From positions 1-41,773 of the forward strand of contig NZ_RHOW01000018.1 of NCBI RefSeq assembly GCF_003946215.1: DNA of 41,773 nucleotides, given 5' to 3'. The position numbers and the translations under genes are program-made. The notes beneath the pieces are model-generated. The model did no database searches. It saw only the letters and a program-made list of their open reading frames with translations, and was not told the DNA's origin. Shown in pieces: positions 25,425 to 34,264 of this stretch. Positions within the stretch are counted from its first letter, which is position 1, and each line of letters starts with the position of its first letter. Source of the DNA: Lapidilactobacillus mulanensis (GTDB lineage Bacteria; Bacillota; Bacilli; Lactobacillales; Lactobacillaceae).

Positions 25425-26786
25425 TTAATCAGTCTCCTCTAACACTGCGGATTGATAGCTTCTAAATGATTTAAACGAAATAACAATGACTGGAATAAGA
25501 AATCCTAATCCAATCGGACTATTTAGGAACGGATTAATATTCGTTACTACAATCATAGCAAGTGAAGATCCTAATAACCCAATATCCAAAATACCGATAT
25601 ACCTGCTCAATAAAAATCCTCTGAAATAATAATATAGTGGCAACAGCGAGAACATTAACCAAATTAGAGCGCCAATTACGCCCTGTTCAACTAAAATATC
25701 GACAAAGGTCATTTCAATACCCGTTGTTCGTTTTCCAATCTTAGTGCCGTATCCATTACCAATCAGCAATGCCAATTTTGATTTTTCAACTAGGTTGACT
25801 GAATCCTTAAGTAAATCAAGACGGACATTCATACTAACATCATTTACCTTCGTGCCCTCCTGTTCACCTCGGCTACCATTATCCTCAGTTTGGAAATCAT
25901 CTTGGTCGGAGAATCTGGATATCGTTGAATTCTCAAAGAAATAACCGGTGAACGCAAATGCAACAATTAATAATACTATTTGGCGGATCATTGTCCTTCT
26001 AGTAATTGTTGTTTTACCTGATTGTCCAAAGAAGTAAATAATTACTTTGACCAAAATATATGTCAACAACCCCACCGCAAAACCAATATACAATCCACGC
26101 GTTTCTGATAATACGATTGAAACGACGCTTAAAATAATGGTCACATTCTGCAAACGAGATGATTTTTTTTCGATCAAATTAATGAAGCAAATAATCAGCG
26201 CGAACAAAACTAAGAAATGTGATTTATAAAAAACACCTCTGGATGGACGAAAGAATAAATCTCCCGGGAATGCCTGATTGATAAATTTATAAAAATAATA
26301 GAAATCATGTCCATTCATCGTCTTACCAATCAGGCTGATAACTATCGTTAGGATTGAAGTTGCCAAAGAAGCAATTAGTAAAGTTTTGAGTAGGTCTTCC
26401 TTAGTAAATCTATTTTTACCGATATAGTATGCTAACGGAACGATTGTGATCACGAAAACAACTCTTAAAGTATCTGTTAAAACAGCCCCCACCGGATGAT
26501 GATTGATTATTCCAATAATTGAACTAATACCAATCCATAAAACCATGAGTATGCTTACCAGCGAGATACCAGAAAAAGGCTTTACAAAATAAGAAATTAA
26601 TTCTTTCCGAGTTTCACGATTGACAATAAACCGGATAGAAAAAATAGCAAGTATGCCAACAAACAATAATTGCCGGATAGATATCGGACCCACTGCTAGT
26701 ATCCGACCGCCCCCACCGGCAAATAGTTCAAAGAAGAAGACATATAATAAATACTTCTCAAATTTAGTTAGTTGTTTGCTTTTCAC
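25425..26786 (-). CDS. wzy: O-antigen ligase/polymerase family protein (Wzy-like)
   Basis: This is a 453-residue membrane protein with about twelve hydrophobic segments and a large extracytoplasmic loop (about residues 290-350, with FSDQDDFQTEDNGSRGEQEG and DVSMNVRLDLLKDSV), the layout of the O-antigen polymerase/ligase family. It would polymerise lipid-linked repeat units outside the membrane. It starts at a GTG with GGAGGG about eleven bases upstream. It lies between the flippase and the glycosyltransferases, as in classical Wzx/Wzy loci. The ligase alternative cannot be excluded. Confidence 0.82.
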   Translation of the reverse strand: MKSKQLTKFEKYLLYVFFFELFAGGGGRILAVGPISIRQLLFVGILAIFSIRFIVNRETRKELISYFVKPFSGISLVSILMVLWIGISSIIGIINHHPVGAVLTDTLRVVFVITIVPLAYYIGKNRFTKEDLLKTLLIASLATSILTIVISLIGKTMNGHDFYYFYKFINQAFPGDLFFRPSRGVFYKSHFLVLFALIICFINLIEKKSSRLQNVTIILSVVSIVLSETRGLYIGFAVGLLTYILVKVIIYFFGQSGKTTITRRTMIRQIVLLIVAFAFTGYFFENSTISRFSDQDDFQTEDNGSRGEQEGTKVNDVSMNVRLDLLKDSVNLVEKSKLALLIGNGYGTKIGKRTTGIEMTFVDILVEQGVIGALIWLMFSLLPLYYYFRGFLLSRYIGILDIGLLGSSLAMIVVTNINPFLNSPIGLGFLIPVIVISFKSFRSYQSAVLEETD

Positions 26787-26902
26787 CCGGAAAAACCCTC
26801 CATTGTTCTTTTATCTTTATTTATCACATCACGTGACACGTATAGTTACTATAAATTCAGTTATATGCAAAACCCACACATAAAACTGATCTTCAACGAA
26901 AC

Positions 26903-28330
26903 TTACTTTGCGGTCTTAATAAATATCCGTTTAAAGTCTGAAAGTATTCTGGTACGGAATACAATCAACAATAGTATAAATAGTACACCAGTAATAATTG
27001 AAGTGATTGCTAAGTTTGCAAAACTCCCAACCGCGCCAATATGAACAAATCTCATTGCAAATAGTAGTATCAAGAAAACCAAGACATATTTTATATGTTC
27101 TTTGAATAATAATTTCAAATCAACTGCATGCCTGACTAGGAAAATACGTAATACACATACAATAAATTCCGTCGTTACGATAACAACAGTTCCACCATCT
27201 GCTTTAAATTGTGGCACAACAATTAAATTTGCGACAATACTAAAGACTGCACCCACCACGTATGGAATTGTATATTCTTTATATAATCCTTTGGAAAGAG
27301 CCAGTTGAGTCGAGAATACGCCCCCATAAGCAATGAAAATGATAATCAAGCTTACGAAGAACATATTAAAATTCATTTTTGTAAATGCCTCGCCAAAGAA
27401 AAATGGAATAAATGATTCTGTATTAACCATGAGAATTAAACTAAATAGTAACGATAATAAAAGTGTATAATCTGCCGAAGTTTTAAATAAACTAAACAGC
27501 TTTGATTGCGATCCTCGTTGATCAAGCTGTGCCATCTTAGGCATGATGACAGTACTCACAGAAGTAAGTATTGCTAGAATGATTCTTGCAATCTTCTGTG
27601 ACTGATCATAATAAGCCAACTGAGTGACACCAGAAAAAGTACCAACGATGGTGCTATCAATATTTGTATAGAGTTGTGCAGCTACTACTGGAACAGCTAA
27701 AACAATTAATGGGCGTAAATATCTTTTGTTTACTTCTCGCCAATTGATTTCTTTGAGTTTTATCCCGATGCTTTTCAAATCGATGATAAAAACAAAATTT
27801 GCAAGGAGCATACCAACGCTGTTGATCGTAACATACTTCCATAAGTCATGAGGATTGTGTACTAAAGTAAAAATCAACAGCACACTCAAAATCTTGACAA
27901 TACTATTTCGTAGAACTACTTTCTTGACGTTGCCTAATCCAATATAAGCCCAAGAAATATCTAGCCCATAACCAATTAAATAAGGAATGTTCAAATAAAA
28001 ATAGATCTTATAAGGCAGAAAGATAGAAGTTGCCAACATATAGATCAGGACAATAAGCGCACCTGTCGCAATTTGGACAATCCATAGATCTCTGAATTTT
28101 GAACTAATTTCATCCGCCTTGGCCTGTGCAATCGTTCGCACACCAAATTGATTTAATCCTAACAACATAAAATTTCCGGCAAATGCGACAATTGAGCCAA
28201 CATAACCATTTATTCCAAGTGGTTTTGGTCCCAACACTCTAGATAGATACGGTATTGTCAGAATGGGCAACGCCACTAGAAGAAACTGATACATGGCGTT
28301 ATAAACCAAATTAACTCTTATTTTTTTCAC
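26903..28330 (-). CDS. wzx: Polysaccharide flippase (Wzx-like)
   Basis: This is a 475-residue membrane protein with about twelve to fourteen hydrophobic segments, a positively charged N-terminus (MKKIRVNLVYNAMYQ) and the family opening LPILTIPYLSRVLGPKPLGINGY. This is typical of the MOP-superfamily flippases that move undecaprenyl-linked repeat units across the membrane. It starts at a GTG with GAGAGG upstream, two bases after the stop of the glycerophosphotransferase gene, so it is in the same operon. About 115 bp separate it from wzy. Confidence 0.9.
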   Translation of the reverse strand: MKKIRVNLVYNAMYQFLLVALPILTIPYLSRVLGPKPLGINGYVGSIVAFAGNFMLLGLNQFGVRTIAQAKADEISSKFRDLWIVQIATGALIVLIYMLATSIFLPYKIYFYLNIPYLIGYGLDISWAYIGLGNVKKVVLRNSIVKILSVLLIFTLVHNPHDLWKYVTINSVGMLLANFVFIIDLKSIGIKLKEINWREVNKRYLRPLIVLAVPVVAAQLYTNIDSTIVGTFSGVTQLAYYDQSQKIARIILAILTSVSTVIMPKMAQLDQRGSQSKLFSLFKTSADYTLLLSLLFSLILMVNTESFIPFFFGEAFTKMNFNMFFVSLIIIFIAYGGVFSTQLALSKGLYKEYTIPYVVGAVFSIVANLIVVPQFKADGGTVVIVTTEFIVCVLRIFLVRHAVDLKLLFKEHIKYVLVFLILLFAMRFVHIGAVGSFANLAITSIITGVLFILLLIVFRTRILSDFKRIFIKTAK

Positions 28331-28332
28331 AT

Positions 28333-29508
28333 TTAACCTCTCACTAGGCCCAATTTTTCAGCAATAATTTCTCCGGAGTTTTGCGCCGAATACTGGTTAA
28401 CAATCGAATTCAGTTGGTTTCGTTTCACATCCTGAAAATCTTTATCACTGTGGTTGAGAACAAAATCGATTAATGTCTTCTCATCCTTAATGACGGGTCC
28501 ACCAAACGTGGCTTCTACATTTTTATTATAGAGACCACGGTCATTGTTCACATAATAGTCGCCGTCATATAAATAATGAATAATGGGACGATTTAAGTAA
28601 AGAAAATCAGCGTAGACACTTGAATAATCCGTGACCAACAAATCAGTGATTATCAATAAGTGCTGGGTATCAATACTATCAGGAGCTTCAATAATATTTG
28701 CTGAGCTTGAGACATGATACTCTTGAGCACGAAAATGATGTGGCTTTTCAACAATAAAAATATTTGCATGCTGCAATTGTTCTTCGAATTCACTCCCAAG
28801 ATTTCTAAAAGAAAAACTTGCAGAATTGCTATCTCTGAATGTTGGCAGATATGAAACCACGAAGGCACCGCGAGGAATGTGTAATTTTTCCAGTAATTCA
28901 TTCTTGATTATACGACTTCTTTCATGATCGTAAAAAATACGATCTCGTGGTTGCCCACTTTTAATAAGTTTGTTCTCAGTAATGCCATAATTTTTAAAAG
29001 CTGTTAATAAGCGCTTTGTCATGACTTCTGAAGTAGATAAAAAATAAGAGAACTCATCAAAAACTTGATTGCCTTCATTGGGATCAGTTGGCATGTCCGC
29101 ACCAATTCTTTTAAATGGAAAGCCGTGCCACAACTGAACTAACGACATATTTTTATTAGGTACCAACGTTCCTAAGTCAGACATACCGTTTGAGACAAAC
29201 CCATATTTTGCACCTAACAAAACTCGAAAAGTACTCATTGCATTTCTTCGACAAAATGCAACCTTGCCATCGAAACGTTCCAAGACTTCTTGCCTCAATT
29301 TTTCGTCACCGATCCAGACTAACTCATAATTTTCATCATATTTTTTTTGAACTAAGTAATCTAAAAAATATAATGAATTATCGGCTAACTTTGTCCCAAA
29401 CCATGAGCCGAACACAATTCTTTTCGGATTGCGGTGAGAAAAACCGCTCATAAAATAAATGACACTTTGAATAACGTCGCGACTATATTTTTTTATTTTT
29501 GTGATCAT
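28333..29508 (-). CDS. CDP-glycerol glycerophosphotransferase family protein (TagB/TagF-like)
   Basis: This peripheral membrane enzyme transfers glycerol phosphate from CDP-glycerol. The C-terminal catalytic region shows LVQLWHGFPFKRIGAD (catalytic His region), SGQPRDR, IVEKPHH and LVTDYSSVYADF, all typical of the TagB/TagF family. At about 391 residues it is short, like TagB-type primases or single-unit transferases rather than the long polymerase TagF. The ATG at 29508 is preceded by GGGGTG; an in-frame GTG at 29520 is the alternative. It lies next to tagD, which makes its donor. It may add glycerol phosphate to the repeat unit. Confidence 0.87.
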   Translation of the reverse strand: MITKIKKYSRDVIQSVIYFMSGFSHRNPKRIVFGSWFGTKLADNSLYFLDYLVQKKYDENYELVWIGDEKLRQEVLERFDGKVAFCRRNAMSTFRVLLGAKYGFVSNGMSDLGTLVPNKNMSLVQLWHGFPFKRIGADMPTDPNEGNQVFDEFSYFLSTSEVMTKRLLTAFKNYGITENKLIKSGQPRDRIFYDHERSRIIKNELLEKLHIPRGAFVVSYLPTFRDSNSASFSFRNLGSEFEEQLQHANIFIVEKPHHFRAQEYHVSSSANIIEAPDSIDTQHLLIITDLLVTDYSSVYADFLYLNRPIIHYLYDGDYYVNNDRGLYNKNVEATFGGPVIKDEKTLIDFVLNHSDKDFQDVKRNQLNSIVNQYSAQNSGEIIAEKLGLVRG

Positions 29509-29570
29509 GCTAATTTTCACACCCCAGAATCATAGATTTACTCGCCATCTATATTAGCTATTTTTAGCCG

Positions 29571-29969
29571 TTAATCCATTCCCAAATCTTTTTTTATTTG
29601 TGTTGTGGATATTTCTGGCGTTCTTGGTAAGTAAATAACCTCTGCGTCTGTTTTATCGCGTAAGAAATCAAATTTTCCGGCCCAATCGTCACCCATAACA
29701 AACGTGTCAATATGATATTCTTTGATGTCTTCTACCTTTTGTTCCCATCCAGTTTCTGGGATAACTAAATCGACATAGCGAATTGCTTCCAATAATTGTT
29801 TGCGCTTCTCATAGGAAAAATAACATTTCTTTTGCTTTTCATCCCAGTTAAATTCGTCGGTGGATAAACCGACAATCAAATAATCCCCATGCTCTTTTGC
29901 TCGACGTAGCAAGTTGATATGACCATAATGAAGAAGATCGAATGTTCCGTATGTTATAACACGTTTCAT
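29571..29969 (-). CDS. tagD: Glycerol-3-phosphate cytidylyltransferase
   Basis: This enzyme makes CDP-glycerol from CTP and glycerol 3-phosphate. The 132 residues match the family length. GTFDLLHYGH contains the catalytic HxxH-type pair (H14, H17), and RTPEISTTQIK near residue 115 corresponds to the RTxGISTT nucleotide-binding signature, here with Glu where Gly is usual. AGGGG precedes the ATG. It lies 63 bp before the glycerophosphotransferase gene that should use its product. Confidence 0.94.
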   Translation of the reverse strand: MKRVITYGTFDLLHYGHINLLRRAKEHGDYLIVGLSTDEFNWDEKQKKCYFSYEKRKQLLEAIRYVDLVIPETGWEQKVEDIKEYHIDTFVMGDDWAGKFDFLRDKTDAEVIYLPRTPEISTTQIKKDLGMD

Positions 29970-30165
29970 AAGGCACCCCTATTTTATTTAATAATATTTC
30001 TTGATCAACTTATAATTCCTGATCAGATACTGGTTTTATACCTAATTATTTCAAACAACAATTAGACAACTGTAATCTATAATATTATATTTGATGAACA
30101 ATTCATAGTAATCATCACAACCTTAGAACTTTTTCAAGATTAATCCACGCTTCTACCATTATAAA

Positions 30166-31974
30166 TTACTTACTGCTATACATAAAAGTATCATTATAAA
30201 ACTTCGAACTTTGCGATAATTCCTCGTTGACAACCTTAAATCCATATTTTTCCGCGATTGTTTTTTTAGCTGACAGGAGATTGGTCCCTAAGCCAAGACG
30301 ATTACCTTCAATTTTAACACCGAGCGCGGCAAGCGTCGTGGGAAACATGTCAAAAGTACCAAAAGTTCTATTTTTTTCTTTCACGTTTGAATTGTCGCCT
30401 GCTGCATTAAGAATTAAATTGAATGTATGACGCTTTTTTGAGGGAATATCCTGATAATATTTCGCATCCATCGATAGGTGATCACCGTTAATGATAATGG
30501 TTGTATTATCGTAGAATGGCTGGGTTTTGATCCAAGAAACAAATTCTACTAACTGTGTATCAGTAAAGGAAATAACATTTGAATATTGCTGCGGATACGT
30601 CTTTGGCATGTTCTTTTCTGGAAAACCGCCAATGTGATGAGTATTTGCGGTCAACATAGTGAAATTAAAAGGTTTGCCTTTCGCTGCCATTTTGATCAAA
30701 TCCTGCTTGGCATATGCAAACAATTTAGAATCTTCATAACCCCACCACACACGATAATCCGGGGCGATACGTTTATCTTTCTTGGCCTGCAAATAATCAT
30801 CAATTTTAATATTTCCATGCTGCGTGAAATAACTTCTACGACCGCCAAAAGTGGCATCCGAACCCATCAGAATTGTTTGTTGATAACCATTCTCTTTCAA
30901 AATATCATTTATGGTCGTTGCTCCAGGAAGAAATTCCTGTTTAGATGAATTCGCATACGAGTTCCCCTGAACTGGTACCTTCAAAGGTAATCCTGCTGTT
31001 TGGGCAACCATCCCAGCAATCGTCCAACCAGTACCATAAAATTGCATTGCGCCACCAAACTTTTTATCGCTGTCTGAAAAATGAATCCCTTCGCTGGAAA
31101 GTTCAGTCAATTTAGACAGTAGGTTCGTTGACATCTGACCACCTTGAAGCTTGTCAATACTAGTAGACTCAAGAGACTCAACATAAATATAAATTAGATT
31201 TCTTTTTTTAGTAGGAAATGTTAATTTTGTTTTTTGTGGGTCAACATAATTTCTCTCAATAAACGTCGAAGAAGAAGTAAAATACTTATAAAATCCTGCT
31301 ATATTGATATTTTTTGCAGCAGCAAAAATCAGAACAGATGAAAAAGCCAAACAAATGACTGTAACTACAGTATAGATATATTTAAAGCGATTATGAATTT
31401 CAAATCGTATTCTGAACAACGCTAAAACAAATGGAAATACCAGTAACAAACAAATCACCGCAACAAGTAAAGGCCCATTTAAAAAAGAAGCGATAAAACT
31501 TGTATCTGCACCCTCCATGGGTTGTTGCAAATTATAAATAAGTTGTTCTGGATTAAGCAAACCGAAAGTGTTGGTTGCCCAAAAACTTGCTTTATACAGG
31601 AAAACTGCGACCGCAACCAGTAGCGATAGCAATATTGACTGAATCGTTTTTTTAAGTGTCGATTTTCTAATTTCTATAATCGTAAAAAAATTACCTAAAT
31701 GAAAGAAATTATCCAATAACAGAATGATGATTTCCGTGAGCAAAAACAATGTCAGAATTCTTGCAAAATACATCAATGAATAATTAGTGGCAATTAAAAG
31801 GTTGGTGCGCAAAATATACCGGCTAACCACAAGTACTATTGTAAAAACACTAACTGCATTTAAAATCATTTTAAAAACAGTGTTTATCTCGCTCAGATTA
31901 TTCCTTCTAAGAACACTAAATAATGGAACATACATGGTGAAGAAAACAAAAATTGTTAAAAAGTAAGAAATCAT
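30166..31974 (-). CDS. MdoB/GacH-like phosphoglycerol transferase
   Basis: This is a 602-residue membrane enzyme with about six N-terminal membrane segments and an extracellular sulfatase-type domain starting near residue 255. IYIYVESLEST carries a metal-binding Glu. YGTGWTIAGMVAQTAGLPL matches the MdoB (OpgB) nucleophile motif. NTHHIGGFP and INGDHLSM supply other metal-site residues. MdoB and GacH move glycerol phosphate from phosphatidylglycerol onto a glycan. By analogy this enzyme may decorate the polysaccharide made by the neighbouring genes. GGAGG lies six bases before the ATG. It is first in the polymer operon after the GH25 terminator. The acceptor is inferred. Confidence 0.83.
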   Translation of the reverse strand: MISYFLTIFVFFTMYVPLFSVLRRNNLSEINTVFKMILNAVSVFTIVLVVSRYILRTNLLIATNYSLMYFARILTLFLLTEIIILLLDNFFHLGNFFTIIEIRKSTLKKTIQSILLSLLVAVAVFLYKASFWATNTFGLLNPEQLIYNLQQPMEGADTSFIASFLNGPLLVAVICLLLVFPFVLALFRIRFEIHNRFKYIYTVVTVICLAFSSVLIFAAAKNINIAGFYKYFTSSSTFIERNYVDPQKTKLTFPTKKRNLIYIYVESLESTSIDKLQGGQMSTNLLSKLTELSSEGIHFSDSDKKFGGAMQFYGTGWTIAGMVAQTAGLPLKVPVQGNSYANSSKQEFLPGATTINDILKENGYQQTILMGSDATFGGRRSYFTQHGNIKIDDYLQAKKDKRIAPDYRVWWGYEDSKLFAYAKQDLIKMAAKGKPFNFTMLTANTHHIGGFPEKNMPKTYPQQYSNVISFTDTQLVEFVSWIKTQPFYDNTTIIINGDHLSMDAKYYQDIPSKKRHTFNLILNAAGDNSNVKEKNRTFGTFDMFPTTLAALGVKIEGNRLGLGTNLLSAKKTIAEKYGFKVVNEELSQSSKFYNDTFMYSSK

Positions 31975-32099
31975 AATTTTCCTCCGGAAACAATAACTTA
32001 ATTATATCAGTTTCTTTTCAGAAACTGATTGTTGCTTTAATTATTTTCAATAAATTAACTTGCAGCAATATAAACACGATTAATAAATCCCTTGAAAAA

Positions 32100-32132
32100 A
32101 CAAAAAGCATCTCCAAGAAAGGAGATGTTTTC
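32100..32132 (-). terminator. Terminator of the GH25 gene
   Basis: On the minus strand, CATCTCC, a six-base loop and GGAGATG (32108-32127) are followed by a T-rich tract. It lies just after the GH25 stop codon and separates that gene from the polymer operon. Confidence 0.75.
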
Positions 32133-32152
32133 AACTTCATCTAAATTGTTAC

Positions 32153-34087
32153 TCAAAATTTCCGTGCTGAAGATCGATAATCAACATAACTACCCTCTCC
32201 ACTAGTTAAATTAGAATAACGTGAAATGATTTGAATGTTTTTATTCTTTAATTTGCTTGTCATGGGAATATTGATCATAAATCCACTATTTACAGAATTA
32301 TAAACATTCGGATAAGCTTTGTTAACAACTTTACGGGCATACCTAGAAATCTTATAGCGTCCGAGTTCTCTATGATTTGTTGAATCATAAAGAATAATAA
32401 AGCTGTTCGTTTTGCCGATCGAATTATCACTTGCATGCCAACCCTTAATTTGCAATTGGTTGCCAACCACTTTTGCAGTGTCTATCGATCCACGATTATT
32501 TGTAAATTGATAGCTTTTTGACCAATAATTAGCAGTACTTCCTTCCCCACTTGCAGCATCAGAATAACGCGATATAACCTGCAAATTTTTTCCTGCTAGC
32601 GCGCTACTATACGGGATGTTAAGTGTATAACCACTATTGGCTGAATTATAAATATTGGGATAGGCTTTGCTGACATCATTTCTGACATTTCTTGAGATCT
32701 TATAACGGCCAAGTTCTTTACGATTTGTTTTATCATACAGAATAACGAAACTATTAGGTTTGCTTGCAGAATTGTCGCTGGCATGCCAACCTTTAATTTG
32801 TAATTGTGTGCCTGAAATTTTCACCGAGTCAGATGAGCCGTGATCACTGTTAAATTTATAAGTTTTCGGGGAACGATAATCTACATAACTGCCTTCACCA
32901 CTTGCAGATTGCGCATAACGTGAAATGACCTGGATGTCTTTACCAACTAGCTTGCTTGAAAATGGAATATTGATCAAGAAACCGCTGTTAGTTGAATTAT
33001 AAACATTGGCGTAGATTTTATGAACGTCATTTCTTACACCGCGAGTGATTTTATATCGACCTAATTCTTTCCCATTTGTTTTATCATACAAAATGATAAA
33101 GCTGTAATTTTTCCCTTCGGATTCATCGCTTACATGCCACCCACGCACTTGCAAATTCGTACCAGATAAAGAAACATTATCGACACTTCCGGTATTTACG
33201 GCATTTACGCTAGTGTAGTCAATCGAAACATCGATTGTACTGCCGTATCCTGGCAACATTGCAGTGCTACTAAATTGCCATGCAGCATATGAAAAATTCC
33301 AAAGGTTGCTTGAACTTGGTTGATATGGATACTGAGCGATCCACGCTTTCTTTTGACCGAGGATGTTTACAATGGCATCACAGTATTTGTACCCGTGTCC
33401 GGTGTAAACGGCGTAATTGCTATATCCGTTCGCGGCAAGCGTGCTATAAAATGTTTTCAGGTTATTAACAACATTGCTAGTTGCTGTTTTACCTTCTTCC
33501 ATATCTGCGTAAAACATAACTTTGCTACTTAAACCAAAGCTTTTCGCAACTTTAGCAAAATATGCAGCTTCGTTCTTTGCCTCGGCCGCTGTCGTAAACT
33601 GTGCGTAGTGATAAACACGAATTTCGAGACCAGCATTTTGTGCCATCTTGATCTGAGCCTTGGCATATGGATTGGTGTACGTTGTGCTTTCTGTGAGCTT
33701 AACTACAACGGTTTTAACCCCAAAGGCTTTCATCTTGTTATAATTTGCTTGTGTCAATCCAGATTGATAAGATGAAACATCGATCATATCAACACGAGGA
33801 CGTCCTGCATCCCCGATCGTAAAAACATCACAGGCTTGTTGTGCAACAATATTGGCAGGTAAGATCATTTTCGAATCCAAATTAGACCTTGTACCGGCTA
33901 TAAATGGGGCTGTTTCCGACGTTGCCCCAGCACCACTAGTTGTGTCTGCGTGCACGACACTATGTTGCGTGGTTGACATTAAGAATAGGCCTAATACAGT
34001 TAACCCCACAATGGAAAATCCGGTAATCCTGTGCTTATCTTTCGCAACAGAGCCGCGGTTATTCCTGAATAAAAAATTTTGAATCAT
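32153..34087 (-). CDS. Secreted GH25 muramidase with three C-terminal repeats
   Basis: This is a cell-wall hydrolase that cleaves the glycan strand of peptidoglycan. With the start at the ATG at 34087 (GGAGGG eleven bases upstream) it has 644 residues. A long signal peptide (about 1-48) has hydrophobic core FSIVGLTVLGLFLM and ends HSVVHA. The GH25 domain (about 75-295) carries MIDVSSYQ, VVKLTEST and FYADMEEG with catalytic acidic residues, and ends DVSIDYT. Three homologous units of about 115 residues follow, each with LQ(V/I)(R/K)GWH-SD, ILYD-TN--ELGRYKI and VISRY---SGEGS. They are probably wall-binding modules. A further in-frame ATG upstream (34168) has no ribosome site. Confidence 0.9.
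   Translation of the reverse strand: MIQNFLFRNNRGSVAKDKHRITGFSIVGLTVLGLFLMSTTQHSVVHADTTSGAGATSETAPFIAGTRSNLDSKMILPANIVAQQACDVFTIGDAGRPRVDMIDVSSYQSGLTQANYNKMKAFGVKTVVVKLTESTTYTNPYAKAQIKMAQNAGLEIRVYHYAQFTTAAEAKNEAAYFAKVAKSFGLSSKVMFYADMEEGKTATSNVVNNLKTFYSTLAANGYSNYAVYTGHGYKYCDAIVNILGQKKAWIAQYPYQPSSSNLWNFSYAAWQFSSTAMLPGYGSTIDVSIDYTSVNAVNTGSVDNVSLSGTNLQVRGWHVSDESEGKNYSFIILYDKTNGKELGRYKITRGVRNDVHKIYANVYNSTNSGFLINIPFSSKLVGKDIQVISRYAQSASGEGSYVDYRSPKTYKFNSDHGSSDSVKISGTQLQIKGWHASDNSASKPNSFVILYDKTNRKELGRYKISRNVRNDVSKAYPNIYNSANSGYTLNIPYSSALAGKNLQVISRYSDAASGEGSTANYWSKSYQFTNNRGSIDTAKVVGNQLQIKGWHASDNSIGKTNSFIILYDSTNHRELGRYKISRYARKVVNKAYPNVYNSVNSGFMINIPMTSKLKNKNIQIISRYSNLTSGEGSYVDYRSSARKF
32156..33190 (-). 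repeat. Three tandem in-gene repeats of about 345 bp
   Basis: The units occupy roughly 32840-33190, 32491-32839 and 32156-32490 in the coding order of the GH25 gene. Each begins with a Gly-Ser-x-Asp codon group and encodes the same strand pattern, with many identical short blocks such as the ELGRYKI and SGEGS codons. Nucleotide identity is high enough for unequal recombination to change copy number. Confidence 0.8.
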
Positions 34088-34264
34088 ATTGTAATTATCC
34101 CTCCACAAGTTTGAACGTGTCATTAAGGGTAATTTTAACAGATAGAACCTTATATTTAGCAATAACACCGATTTTGTAACTTAAAAGAAACATAAAAATA
34201 ACTATTTTTAGGTAAATTAAGAATATTTATACGAATTGGCAAACTCAATTGCTAATACATGCTG

